Positions 17,535 to 25,245 of a stretch of 64,000 nucleotides of DNA are shown here, one piece after another. Under the pieces are notes generated by a model. The model searched no databases. It was not told the origin of the DNA and saw nothing but the letters and a program-made list of their open reading frames with translations. The position numbers and the translations under genes are program-made. Source of the stretch: Caballeronia hypogeia (GTDB lineage Bacteria; Pseudomonadota; Gammaproteobacteria; Burkholderiales; Burkholderiaceae). Where the stretch lies: NCBI RefSeq assembly GCF_001544875.2, contig NZ_FCOA02000029.1, positions 1 to 64,000 on the forward strand, written 5' to 3'. Every line of letters starts with the position of its first letter. Position 1 is the first letter of the stretch.

Positions 17535-18587
17535 TCATTGAACGGCTTCGGCCTCCGGAAACTTCCAGCTGCCGTCAAGCACCTGCACACGAGGCCGATA
17601 CAGTCGGACCATGTAGTTCCAGCCGGGGGTGACGGGCAGGCAGTTCGCCCGCTGTCCATCACAGCCGCCGAATTGCACCGATACCATGCCGTCGGCATCC
17701 TTCTTCGCCGCCACGTTGTTCAACGTATATGCGCCCTGAGCGTTCGGCTCGAAGTAGCCCTTATCGTTGTAGACGCTGATCGACCAGAAGCCGTCCACCG
17801 GCACGTCGCCCACCCGCAGGCGATACACCGTGGCGCCGTCGTTGCGGCGCGGCTTCACGTTGAGATACATGGCGTCCTTTTCTGGATTACCGCCCCACGC
17901 GATGGCGGTGCCGATCAAGTGGTGAATGGGTGAGATCTTCCCCGGCATGCCGAAGGCATCGTTCAAGTCCGAAAGCGTGTCACCCAGCGTGGCGAGCGCG
18001 TCGCGAACGCGTTTCTGGCTGGTCTTGTCCCAGTCCGGAACCTTGAAGCTTCCAGGCGCGGCTTGCTGCAACGCAATGCCATCCTGCAGGGCATGAAGCG
18101 CCCGCAGGTCCGCCGGATCGCGCGCATCGACCAGCGTGCGAACGCCAATCATCACGTAGCGCGTACCGATCTGTTTGCGCGTCAATGTATAGGGTCCTTT
18201 TCCATAGGCCACCATCATCGTGAAGTGATCTTCATTGATCGCCGTCACCGAGCGGAACCGCGTGCCCGCATCCGGCAGGGTAATCGTCACGGGGCCAGCG
18301 TTCAGGTCGAAAACTCCCGTCGAGTAGACGGTATCGCGATTGGCTCGCACGACCGATTGCCGGTCGATCGGCATCAGGTCGCGATAGTGACGCAACTTGC
18401 CGAAGCCGCCTTGTTTCACGACCGTAGAAAAGTACATGTCGGACTCCGCGCGCGCGAAGTTGTCGACCGTTACCGTCAGCGGGGTCGCTTGTGGTTCCGC
18501 CGGCGTGGTCTCCGCTACCGTGGGAAGGGCTGCGCCAGCAACCGCCACCAGCAAGGCGACGCGGAAAGTGCGAAAGCACGGTTTCAT
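17535..18587 (-). CDS. Exported DUF1254/DUF1214 protein, copy 2 of a convergent pair
   Basis: A 350-residue paralogue of the gene at 16376-17428, facing it tail to tail. The open frame extends upstream to 19001, but homology and the signal peptide begin at the ATG at 18587: VALLVAVAGAALPTVAET, then VTVDNFARAESDMYF, and at the end VPVDGFWSISVYNDKGYFE and WNYMVRLYRPRVQVLDGSW. The length then matches its twin exactly. It is transcribed from the region shared with the SDR gene at 19036, which contains the cluster motif. Reaction unknown. Confidence 0.88.
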   Translation of the reverse strand: MKPCFRTFRVALLVAVAGAALPTVAETTPAEPQATPLTVTVDNFARAESDMYFSTVVKQGGFGKLRHYRDLMPIDRQSVVRANRDTVYSTGVFDLNAGPVTITLPDAGTRFRSVTAINEDHFTMMVAYGKGPYTLTRKQIGTRYVMIGVRTLVDARDPADLRALHALQDGIALQQAAPGSFKVPDWDKTSQKRVRDALATLGDTLSDLNDAFGMPGKISPIHHLIGTAIAWGGNPEKDAMYLNVKPRRNDGATVYRLRVGDVPVDGFWSISVYNDKGYFEPNAQGAYTLNNVAAKKDADGMVSVQFGGCDGQRANCLPVTPGWNYMVRLYRPRVQVLDGSWKFPEAEAVQ

Positions 18588-19035
18588 GGTTTCTTCTCTG
18601 ATCACATGTTGACAACAGGGTATCGGCGGCTTGTCAGGCTCACCCGTCCACAGGGAAATGGGATGCAACAAGGATAAGCACGTCGATCTACAGCGCGCCC
18701 CTCCCCGGGCGGGAGGGCGTCCGAACGCACCAGCCTTCCCGGGGGCACCGGCGGCTGCACGATCGGCTCGGTGTGCCCTCCCAAAGATAGAGGTGAGGCG
18801 GGTGGTGCGGGCCCCTATTGTTGGAGTGCCAGGGTGCGATGACCCGGCCGCAGTTGCCGCGCGACTGGGACCTTTGCCGCGTTCGGCCTGGTGATGAGTA
18901 CGTCGCTCCTCGAGTTGTCGTGGAGCCGGCGCAACCGCTGCCATATCGGGCAGGCGTGCCAGGGCGTCGCCGGTTACGAACGCTGCTATCGGAACAGGCA
19001 TGAGCGCGGGAACGTTCAGTTACAGGGAGGAAGAA
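18588..19035. other. Divergent intergenic region
   Basis: A 448-bp gap between a minus-strand DUF1254 gene and a plus-strand SDR gene. Open frames here are upstream extensions of those two genes without family-like residues. Besides the motif copy at 18776-18799, it holds CCCCTCCCC at 18698-18706 facing GGGAGGG at 18711-18717, a near-palindromic GC block. Likely a shared promoter region. Confidence 0.4.
18776..18799 (+). promoter_or_regulatory. Cluster motif copy in divergent promoter region
   Basis: CCCTCCC (18776-18782), AAA, GATAGAGG (18786-18793), then TGAGG. It aligns over 24 bases with the copy at 4874-4897. It lies about 190 bp from the DUF1254 start on one side and 243 bp from the SDR start on the other. 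Operator role is inferred. Confidence 0.45.
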
Positions 19036-19791
19036 ATGTCTGACTTGCAGGGCAGGGTTGCGATCGTTACGGGCGGCGCGGCGGGAATTGGCCGCGCCAC
19101 TGCACTGTTGTTCGCGCGAGCCGGCGCACGGGTGGTAGTCGCCGACAGGGCGGAGGAGGCGGCCCGGGCGGTGGTCGCCGAGATCGAACGGGAAGGCGGC
19201 GAGGCGATGTTCCAGCACGTGGACGTGAGCCGCGAAGAGGATTGCGCGGCGATGGTGAAAGCCGCTGTCGAGCGCTTCGGCAGGCTGGACATCGCCTTCA
19301 ACAACGCCGGCATGCCGGGCCGGGTTTCCAAGACGGAGGATCAAGGCTTCGCGCACTGGCACCGGATCATCGACGTCAACCTGAACGGGGTCTTCCACTG
19401 CATGGTGCATGAGCTGCGCGCGATGAAAGAGCACGGCGGCTCGATCGTCAATACCGCTTCCGTCGCCGGCGTGCGCGGTGCTCCCTTCAGTTCGGCGTAC
19501 GCGGCGTCAAAGCATGGCGTCATTGGTCTGACCCGATCGGCGGCGAGGGAGTACGGCAGGTACGGTATCCGCATCAACGCGATCTGCCCGGGCGTCGTGA
19601 AGACGGCGATGGCAGAGGAGTTGGCCACGGCGTCACCGCCGGGAACCGCGGATGCGTTGCTGGCGGCGTCCATCCTGCGCCGGCCGGGCGAGCCGGAAGA
19701 GGCGGCGGAACTGGTGATGTGGCTGTGCTCCGACAAGGCGTCATTCGTCGCGGGCGCGCACTACATGATCGATGGCGGCCTGACGGCTTGA
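19036..19791 (+). CDS. SDR-family NAD(P)-dependent oxidoreductase
   Basis: A 251-residue classical short-chain dehydrogenase. It shows the TGGAAGIG cofactor loop (residues 12-19), NNAG near residue 90, and the catalytic Ser142, Tyr155 and Lys159 (YAASK). The C-terminus AGAHYMIDGGLTA is typical of FabG-like members. ATG 19036 follows AGGGAGGAAG; the longer frame from 19000 lacks a ribosome site. In an acyl-CoA cluster it probably oxidises a hydroxyacyl-CoA or an alcohol intermediate. It is a different subfamily from the SDR at 27798. Substrate unknown. Confidence 0.9.
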   Translation: MSDLQGRVAIVTGGAAGIGRATALLFARAGARVVVADRAEEAARAVVAEIEREGGEAMFQHVDVSREEDCAAMVKAAVERFGRLDIAFNNAGMPGRVSKTEDQGFAHWHRIIDVNLNGVFHCMVHELRAMKEHGGSIVNTASVAGVRGAPFSSAYAASKHGVIGLTRSAAREYGRYGIRINAICPGVVKTAMAEELATASPPGTADALLAASILRRPGEPEEAAELVMWLCSDKASFVAGAHYMIDGGLTA

Positions 19792-19804
19792 GGGCGGGCG
19801 TAGG

Positions 19805-19837
19805 GCGCACGTTTCCGGCTTCGCCGCAGGCGTGCGC
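19805..19837. terminator. Hairpin between convergent SDR and enoyl-CoA hydratase genes
   Basis: GCGCACG (19805-19811) pairs with CGTGCGC (19831-19837) across a 19-base loop, just past the SDR stop and ahead of the convergent hydratase end. It could end transcription from both sides. There is no clear U-tract. Confidence 0.35.
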
Positions 19838-19937
19838 TCCTCTCTGACTTTAACCCTTCGATGGGTTGCCGGGACCGCCGAAGGGAAGCCTACGCGCGGT
19901 CGGCCGGCAGCGTGCGGACCGTCCGTCGCCGCACCGC

Positions 19938-20732
19938 TTACTTGCCAGTGAACTCCGGCTTGCGCTTTTCGAGGATGGCGGTGATCGCCTCCCGATGGTC
20001 TTCTGTCTTGCTCGCCAGCCACTCGTACGACATGCAGGTATCCATGACAGCGTGCGCGAGCTGCTTGAGGCCGATGTTGGTCGACACCTTGGTCCAGCGG
20101 ATCGCGTTGCTCGCGCCATTGGCGAGACGGTCGGCGAACTGATTGACGCACTCGTCCAGCTCGGCGGCCGGCACGGCATGGTTGATCAGGCCGATGCGGG
20201 CGGCTTCGATGGCAGGGATCGGATCGCCGGTCAGCAGATATTCCTTGGCGCGGGCGTAACCGATCAGCTGCGGCCAGATGATGGCGCCCCCATCGCCGGC
20301 CACGAGGCCGACATTGACGTGCGGATCGGCGAACTTCGCGGTGTCGGCAGCGAAGATCACGTCGCAGAACAACGCGATGCTGCAGCCGAGGCCGATCGCC
20401 GGACCGTTGACCTTGGCGATGATCGGCTTCTCGCAGTCGAGCTGGGCAAAGACGATCTGCTTACCTTCGCGCGCCGTGACGCGAAACGCAGCGGGGTCGT
20501 CGAAGCCAGCCTTGACAGCCTCCAGGTCCCCCCCAGCCGAGAAGGCACGCCCTGCGCCGGACAGCACGATGACTTCCGACTCGGGATCGTTATTCGCGTC
20601 GATGAACACCCGGGCCAACTCGGCATGCAGCCCGCCGTTGACGGCATTCAACTGCTCCGGGCGGTTCAGGGTGATTTCGAGGACGCGGCCGCGCCGGGTG
20701 AAGGTGATGTGCTGGTATGCGCTGAAGTCCAT
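19938..20732 (-). CDS. Enoyl-CoA hydratase/isomerase family protein (single catalytic Glu)
   Basis: A 264-residue crotonase-fold protein. The oxyanion-hole regions are GAGRAFSAGGDLEA and NGPAIGLGCSIALFCD. Of the two glutamates used by classical hydratases (rat Glu144 and Glu164), the first is His138 here (DPHVNVGL), while the second is kept as Glu164 in AKEYLLTGD. One-acid crotonases are often isomerases, hydrolases or retro-Claisen enzymes, so hydratase activity should not be assumed. It is transcribed divergently from a second crotonase gene, with a cluster motif between them. Confidence 0.87.
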   Translation of the reverse strand: MDFSAYQHITFTRRGRVLEITLNRPEQLNAVNGGLHAELARVFIDANNDPESEVIVLSGAGRAFSAGGDLEAVKAGFDDPAAFRVTAREGKQIVFAQLDCEKPIIAKVNGPAIGLGCSIALFCDVIFAADTAKFADPHVNVGLVAGDGGAIIWPQLIGYARAKEYLLTGDPIPAIEAARIGLINHAVPAAELDECVNQFADRLANGASNAIRWTKVSTNIGLKQLAHAVMDTCMSYEWLASKTEDHREAITAILEKRKPEFTGK

Positions 20733-20803
20733 GTTGTCTCCGTGATGACGGGTGATGGGCCAGATTGGCTCATCGAACGATAGCCAGCTGCATGTTGGAA
20801 CGT

Positions 20804-20823
20804 CCCCTCCCTAGTAGACAGGG
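20804..20823. promoter_or_regulatory. Cluster motif copy between divergent crotonase genes
   Basis: CCCCTCCC (20804-20811), TAGTA, GACAGGG (20817-20823). It is 72-91 bp upstream of the minus-strand gene and 145 bp upstream of the plus-strand gene, well placed to control both. It shares both halves with the copies near 12.8, 18.8 and 25.1 kb. Confidence 0.45.
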
Positions 20824-20967
20824 CCGAGGCCGCCAGTGAGGCGTAGGCCGGCATCCAGAGCAAACAGGAAGCGCATTGCGTCCGCAAGGGGAGGTGAACG
20901 CAAGCGCCGCGATGCATATCGTGACGAGCAGGCAAGAACGCCGTATGGAATCTATTGAGGAGAAGAC

Positions 20968-21741
20968 ATGAGTGAATCTGTGTCCTTTGAGGTGAAAGGC
21001 CAGGTCGGTTGGATCACCCTGATGCGGCCACAGGCCCGCAACGCCATCAGCAAGGACATGGCTTTGGCCATGACCGCGCAATTGCGTAACTGGCAGCAGG
21101 ACGACCAGGTGCGGGTGGTCGCCGTGACTGCCACCGGCCTCGCCTTCTGCGCGGGCGCCGACCTGAAGGCAAGCGGTACTCCCGGTCCCGGCGAGCCAGA
21201 CCTTCTGGACACGCTCGTCGCGTTCTTCGACACGCTACGCGCCTTTCCGAAGCCCACAATCGCCGCTGTCAACGGCCTCGCGGTGGCCGGCGGCCTGGAG
21301 ACGGTGCTGGCCTGCGACTTCGTGATCGCTGCGCAGAGCGCGCGCTTTGGCGATGCCCACTCGAACTTCGGCGTGTTCCCCGGCGGCGGCGGCGCGGCCG
21401 TTCTGGGGCGAAAGATTCCGCTGAACGTGGCCAAGTACCTGCTGTTCACCGGCGAATCGCTGCCGGCCGGCGACATGAAGCAGTACGGCCTGGTCGTCGA
21501 GGTCGTGGCCGACGGTGAACTGGTGGCGCGTGTGCAGGCCATCGGCGACAAGCTCGCGACGAAGAGCCCGCTGGTGCTGCGCAAGATGAAGAAGGTGGCC
21601 GACGAGACCGCCGACAAGCCGCTGGCCGACGCTTTGCGCCACGAACTGCTGGAACTGCGCAATCACCAACGCTCGTATGACATCGCCGAGGGCCTGCGCG
21701 CTTTCGCCGAGAAGCGTACGCCGGAATTCAAGGGCTATTGA
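20968..21741 (+). CDS. Crotonase-family protein lacking both hydratase glutamates
   Basis: A 257-residue enoyl-CoA hydratase/isomerase family member. It has the oxyanion-hole motifs TGLAFCAGADLK and NGLAVAGGLETVLACD. In the active-site helices the classical Glu144 position is in ARFGDAHSNFG (no Glu) and the Glu164 position in NVAKYLLFTGE is Tyr. Both hydration acids are therefore missing, so a hydrolase, isomerase or C-C lyase role is more likely than water addition. ATG 20968 follows TGAGGAG. It leads a run of co-directional genes: thiolase, crotonase, thiolase, thiolase. Confidence 0.87.
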   Translation: MSESVSFEVKGQVGWITLMRPQARNAISKDMALAMTAQLRNWQQDDQVRVVAVTATGLAFCAGADLKASGTPGPGEPDLLDTLVAFFDTLRAFPKPTIAAVNGLAVAGGLETVLACDFVIAAQSARFGDAHSNFGVFPGGGGAAVLGRKIPLNVAKYLLFTGESLPAGDMKQYGLVVEVVADGELVARVQAIGDKLATKSPLVLRKMKKVADETADKPLADALRHELLELRNHQRSYDIAEGLRAFAEKRTPEFKGY

Positions 21742-21765
21742 GCCCAATACTGGATCGAGAACATC

Positions 21766-23010
21766 ATGGAAAACATCTACATCGTCGGCGTCGGCATGAC
21801 GCCGTTTGGCCGCCACGCCGACAAAACCATCAAGCAACTGACCGCCTCGGCCGTGGAAGACGCCCTGGCGGACGCCGGTTGTGAGCGCAAGTGGGTGCAG
21901 GCGGCCTTCTATGGCAACTGCACGCAGGGCCACTTCGACGGGCAGCACATGATCCGTGGTCAAGTGGCGCTGCTGCCGCTCGGTTTCGACAGTATTCCTA
22001 TCTTCAATATCGAAGGCGCATGCGCTTCATCGAGCCACGCGTTCAACCTCGCGGTGAACCAGCTGCGAGCCGGGGCGGCAGATATCGCCATTGCCGTGGG
22101 CGCCGAGAAGATGTTCTCGAAGGACAAAGCCAAAATGTTCTCGGCCTTCGAGTCGGCTTGGGACATCGAGACATTCGAGGAGAACAAAAACTACCTCGCG
22201 GAGATGGGCAAGGGCATCGTGCCGCCGCCGGGCTCGCAGTCGGACAAGCCGTACAGCCCGTTCATGGACGTGTATGCGGCGATCGGCCGAGGCGGACTGA
22301 TGGAGCGCTTCGGCATCACGCAGCGCCAGTTGGCAGCCGTGTCGTCGAAGAACCACGGCCACTCGGTGCATAACGAGCGCTCGCAATACCGCAACGCGAT
22401 GAGCATCGAGGAAATTCTCGCGGCGCCGCCCATCACCTATCCGATCACGCTGCCGATGTGCTCGCCGATCTCCGACGGCGCCGCCGCCGCCATCGTCTGC
22501 ACGGAATCCGCACTGAAAAAGTACGGCTTCGATCGCCAGCGCGCGATCAAGGTGCTGGCGAGCGTGGTGCGCTCGGCCTCGGCTCGCGCCGCCACTGATT
22601 TCGACAACGGCTGCACGCTCCAGGCCGGTAAGGCGGCCTACGAGCAGGCTGGTATTTCACCGGAAGACGTCGACGTGGCCGAGATCCATGACGCCACCGC
22701 GATCGGCGAACTGCTGGCGGTGGAGGCGCTGGGGCTGTGCGAGCCGGGCGCGAGCGGCGAAATGGCCGAGCGGGGCGAGACCACGCTGGGCGGCCGGCTG
22801 CCGATCAACCCGTCGGGCGGCCTCGAGTCGAAGGGCCACCCGATCGGTGCCACTGGCCTGGGCCAGATCTTCGAACTGGTGGAACAGTTGCGCGGCAACT
22901 GCGGAAAGCGCCAGGTCGAAGGCGCGCGCATCGCACTGCAGGGCAATGGCGGCGGACTGTGGCGGGTCGAGGAGTCGACCGAGCACGTCGGCATCTTTGC
23001 CCGCGCCTGA
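21766..23010 (+). CDS. Thiolase-family protein (SCP2-thiolase-like)
   Basis: A 414-residue thiolase-fold protein, 24 bp after the crotonase gene. The acyl-carrying cysteine is Cys86 in IEGACASSSHA. The HDAT motif lies near residue 308 and GHPIGATG carries the catalytic His. The second, C-terminal Cys of degradative thiolases is not seen (LQGNGGG instead of a CxG motif), as usual in SCP2-type thiolases. It probably cleaves, or forms a complex that cleaves, a branched 3-oxoacyl-CoA. There is no DUF35 partner in the window. Confident in fold, moderate in reaction. Confidence 0.88.
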   Translation: MENIYIVGVGMTPFGRHADKTIKQLTASAVEDALADAGCERKWVQAAFYGNCTQGHFDGQHMIRGQVALLPLGFDSIPIFNIEGACASSSHAFNLAVNQLRAGAADIAIAVGAEKMFSKDKAKMFSAFESAWDIETFEENKNYLAEMGKGIVPPPGSQSDKPYSPFMDVYAAIGRGGLMERFGITQRQLAAVSSKNHGHSVHNERSQYRNAMSIEEILAAPPITYPITLPMCSPISDGAAAAIVCTESALKKYGFDRQRAIKVLASVVRSASARAATDFDNGCTLQAGKAAYEQAGISPEDVDVAEIHDATAIGELLAVEALGLCEPGASGEMAERGETTLGGRLPINPSGGLESKGHPIGATGLGQIFELVEQLRGNCGKRQVEGARIALQGNGGGLWRVEESTEHVGIFARA

Positions 23011-23049
23011 AAAAAATAGTCGCAAGAAACACAGAACAGGAGGAGTCGC

Positions 23050-23847
23050 ATGAGCGAAGACGCGGTCATTTTCGAGCGCATCGGCAAGACGGCCGTCATC
23101 ACGCTGAACCGGCCACACCGCCGCAATGCGCTGGACAGTTCTGCCCGGGATCTGCTGATCGCCGCCATCCGGACGGTGCAGACCGACCGCGAGATCCGCT
23201 CGGTCGTGCTGACGGGCGCGGGCGGTCACTTCTGCTCGGGCGCGGACCTGGCGGGCGGTGACGAAGAGGGCGACAAAGGCTTCATCGGCCGTGACGTGCT
23301 GGTCAACCACCAGCGCTGGTACACGGCGCTGATGGATCTGGAGAAGCCGGTGATCTCTGCGGTCGACGGTTTCGCGGTGGGCGCGGGCTTCTCGCTCGCG
23401 CTGGCGGCGGACTTCGTGATCGCCGGCCCGAACGTGAAACTGGTCGCCAACTTCGCGCGCATCGGCTTCGGTCCGGATCTCGGGCTCATGTACACGTTGC
23501 CGCGACTGGTCGGCGTGGCTCGCGCCAAGGAGATCGTGTTCACCGCACGCGACATTTCGGCCGACGAGGCGCTGGCGCTAGGCCTGGTTCAAGCAGTGGT
23601 GCCGGCCGAGCGACTGCGCGATATCGCCATCGAGATGGCGCAGCGCTTCGACGATGCGCCGACTCACGTGCTGGGCGCGGCCAAGCGGATCATGAACCGC
23701 GCCTACGAGACCGACCGGGAAGCGATGCTCCAGATGGAGGCGACGCTGCAAGGTATGTGTACGTCCAGCAGTTTCAGCGCCGAAGCGATGCGGCGCTTCT
23801 TCGCGAAAGAAGCGCCGATCTATCCGGGCGCCGAGCGTCTTTTCTGA
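23050..23847 (+). CDS. Enoyl-CoA hydratase/isomerase family protein, PaaG-like
   Basis: A 265-residue crotonase-fold protein. The oxyanion-hole motifs are GGHFCSGADLAG and DGFAVGAGFSLALAAD. The active-site stretch reads FARIGFGPDLGLMYTLPR, resembling PaaG-type isomerases, where an Asp in a PDxG motif is the catalytic acid. The Glu144 position is not Glu; a Glu is kept in ARAKEIVFTA. It could shift a double bond or act on a branched enoyl-CoA. AGGAGGAG upstream is a strong ribosome site. Third crotonase of the cluster. Confidence 0.87.
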   Translation: MSEDAVIFERIGKTAVITLNRPHRRNALDSSARDLLIAAIRTVQTDREIRSVVLTGAGGHFCSGADLAGGDEEGDKGFIGRDVLVNHQRWYTALMDLEKPVISAVDGFAVGAGFSLALAADFVIAGPNVKLVANFARIGFGPDLGLMYTLPRLVGVARAKEIVFTARDISADEALALGLVQAVVPAERLRDIAIEMAQRFDDAPTHVLGAAKRIMNRAYETDREAMLQMEATLQGMCTSSSFSAEAMRRFFAKEAPIYPGAERLF

Positions 23848-23877
23848 CATACATTCAACTTTCCAAGGAAACAAGAC

Positions 23878-25059
23878 ATGACACAGAAGGTCGTGGTTGC
23901 GGGGGTCGGCATGGTCCCCTTCAAGAAGCCAGGGCAGAGTGATCCCTACCCGGTGATGGGCGCCGAGGCGGCGCGCCTCGCGCTGGCGGACGCTGGCGTG
24001 GGCTACGAATCGATCCAGCAGGCGTTCGCCAGCTATATCTATGGCGATTCGATCTGCGGCCAGCGCGTGCTGTACGACGTCGGCATGACGGGCATCCCCA
24101 TCATCAACGTCAACAACAACTGCTCGAGCGGATCGACGGCGTTGTACATGGCGCGCCAGGCCATCGCGAGCGGCGAAGTGGATATCGTGCTGGCGGTTGG
24201 CTTCGAGCAGATGAACCCGGGCGCGCTCGGCTCCAATTTCGCCGACAAGCCGAATCCCGTCGAGCGCTTCAGCGAGAAGCTCAACGAACTGCTCGGCTCG
24301 GTCGACGTGCCGCAGGCGCTACAGACTTTCGGTGGCGGCGGGCTCGAGCACATGCGCCGCTTCGGCACGCCGCTGGAGACCTTTGCGAAGATCCGCGCCA
24401 AGGCGAGCCGTCATGCGTTCAACAACCCGATGTCGGTGTTCCGCAACGTGCTGACCACCGAGGACGTGATGGCCGACAAGGTGATGTGGCCGGGCGTGAT
24501 GACGCGACTGATGGCCTGTCCGCCGACCTGCGGCGCAGCGGCGGTCGTGTTGTGCAGCGAAGCCTATGCGAAGAAGCATAGCCTCGACGCTCGCGTCTGG
24601 ATCGCCGGTCAGACGCTGACGACGGACGGCCCCGAGGTGTTCGCCTCGAACGATCTGCGCGACCTCGCCGGCTTCAGCATGTCCCGCGCGGCGGCGAACA
24701 AGGTGTATGAGCAGACCGGCATCGGCGCCGAGGAAGTCGATGTGGTCGAGCTGCACGACTGCTTCGCGCAGAACGAACTGCTCAGCTACGAAGCGCTGGG
24801 TCTGTGCCCGGAAGGCGGGGCGCAGAAATTCGTCGACGACGGCGACAACACCTACGGCGGCAAGTACGTGGTCAATCCGTCGGGCGGCCTGCTGTCGAAG
24901 GGGCACCCGATCGGCGCGACGGGCCTCGCGCAGTGCACGGAACTCGTGCAGCAATTGCGCGGCCGGGCGGACAAACGCCAGGTCGAAGGCGCCCGCATTG
25001 CGCTCCAGCACAACGTCGGCATCGGCGGCGCGGCGGTCGTCACGATGTATCGGATCTGA
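23878..25059 (+). CDS. Thiolase / lipid-transfer protein-like acetyltransferase, tandem copy 1
   Basis: A 393-residue SCP2-type thiolase. Cys82 in NNNCSSGSTAL is the nucleophile. HDCFAQNELLSYEALGLC carries the HDCF motif and LLSKGHPIGATGLAQ the catalytic His. It is followed after 186 bp by a near-identical paralogue of the same length, about four fifths of residues identical by eye. ATG 23878 follows AAGGAAAC. Such proteins cleave branched or steroid-like 3-oxoacyl-CoAs. Two adjacent copies may handle successive chain-shortening rounds or form a heteromer. Confidence 0.9.
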   Translation: MTQKVVVAGVGMVPFKKPGQSDPYPVMGAEAARLALADAGVGYESIQQAFASYIYGDSICGQRVLYDVGMTGIPIINVNNNCSSGSTALYMARQAIASGEVDIVLAVGFEQMNPGALGSNFADKPNPVERFSEKLNELLGSVDVPQALQTFGGGGLEHMRRFGTPLETFAKIRAKASRHAFNNPMSVFRNVLTTEDVMADKVMWPGVMTRLMACPPTCGAAAVVLCSEAYAKKHSLDARVWIAGQTLTTDGPEVFASNDLRDLAGFSMSRAAANKVYEQTGIGAEEVDVVELHDCFAQNELLSYEALGLCPEGGAQKFVDDGDNTYGGKYVVNPSGGLLSKGHPIGATGLAQCTELVQQLRGRADKRQVEGARIALQHNVGIGGAAVVTMYRI

Positions 25060-25093
25060 CGAGCGCTCAGGCAGGCGCTGACGCGAACCCCTT

Positions 25094-25114
25094 CCCTGTC
25101 TCCATTTCGGGAGG
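25094..25114 (-). promoter_or_regulatory. Cluster motif copy between tandem thiolases
   Basis: Read on the minus strand: CCTCCC, eight bases, GACAGGG. It matches the copy at 20806-20823 apart from spacer length. It lies 131 bp before the second thiolase, suggesting that copy has its own promoter despite the tandem arrangement. Confidence 0.4.
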
Positions 25115-25245
25115 TGCGCCCCGGGACGGTCGACGGATATCGTTGATGCGTACTTCACGCGGCAAGCCGCGCCGTTGCGCCGCAGCGCGCCAGCGGACGT
25201 CGTCGGGACGCCTGCCCGTGAGTGGTCTAAACCAAGGAGAAAGAG

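Noticed and set aside
18588..19001. 138-codon N-terminal extension of the minus-strand DUF1254 gene
   Set aside because: The signal peptide and alignment with the 350-residue twin place the start at 18587; the extension is promoter DNA.
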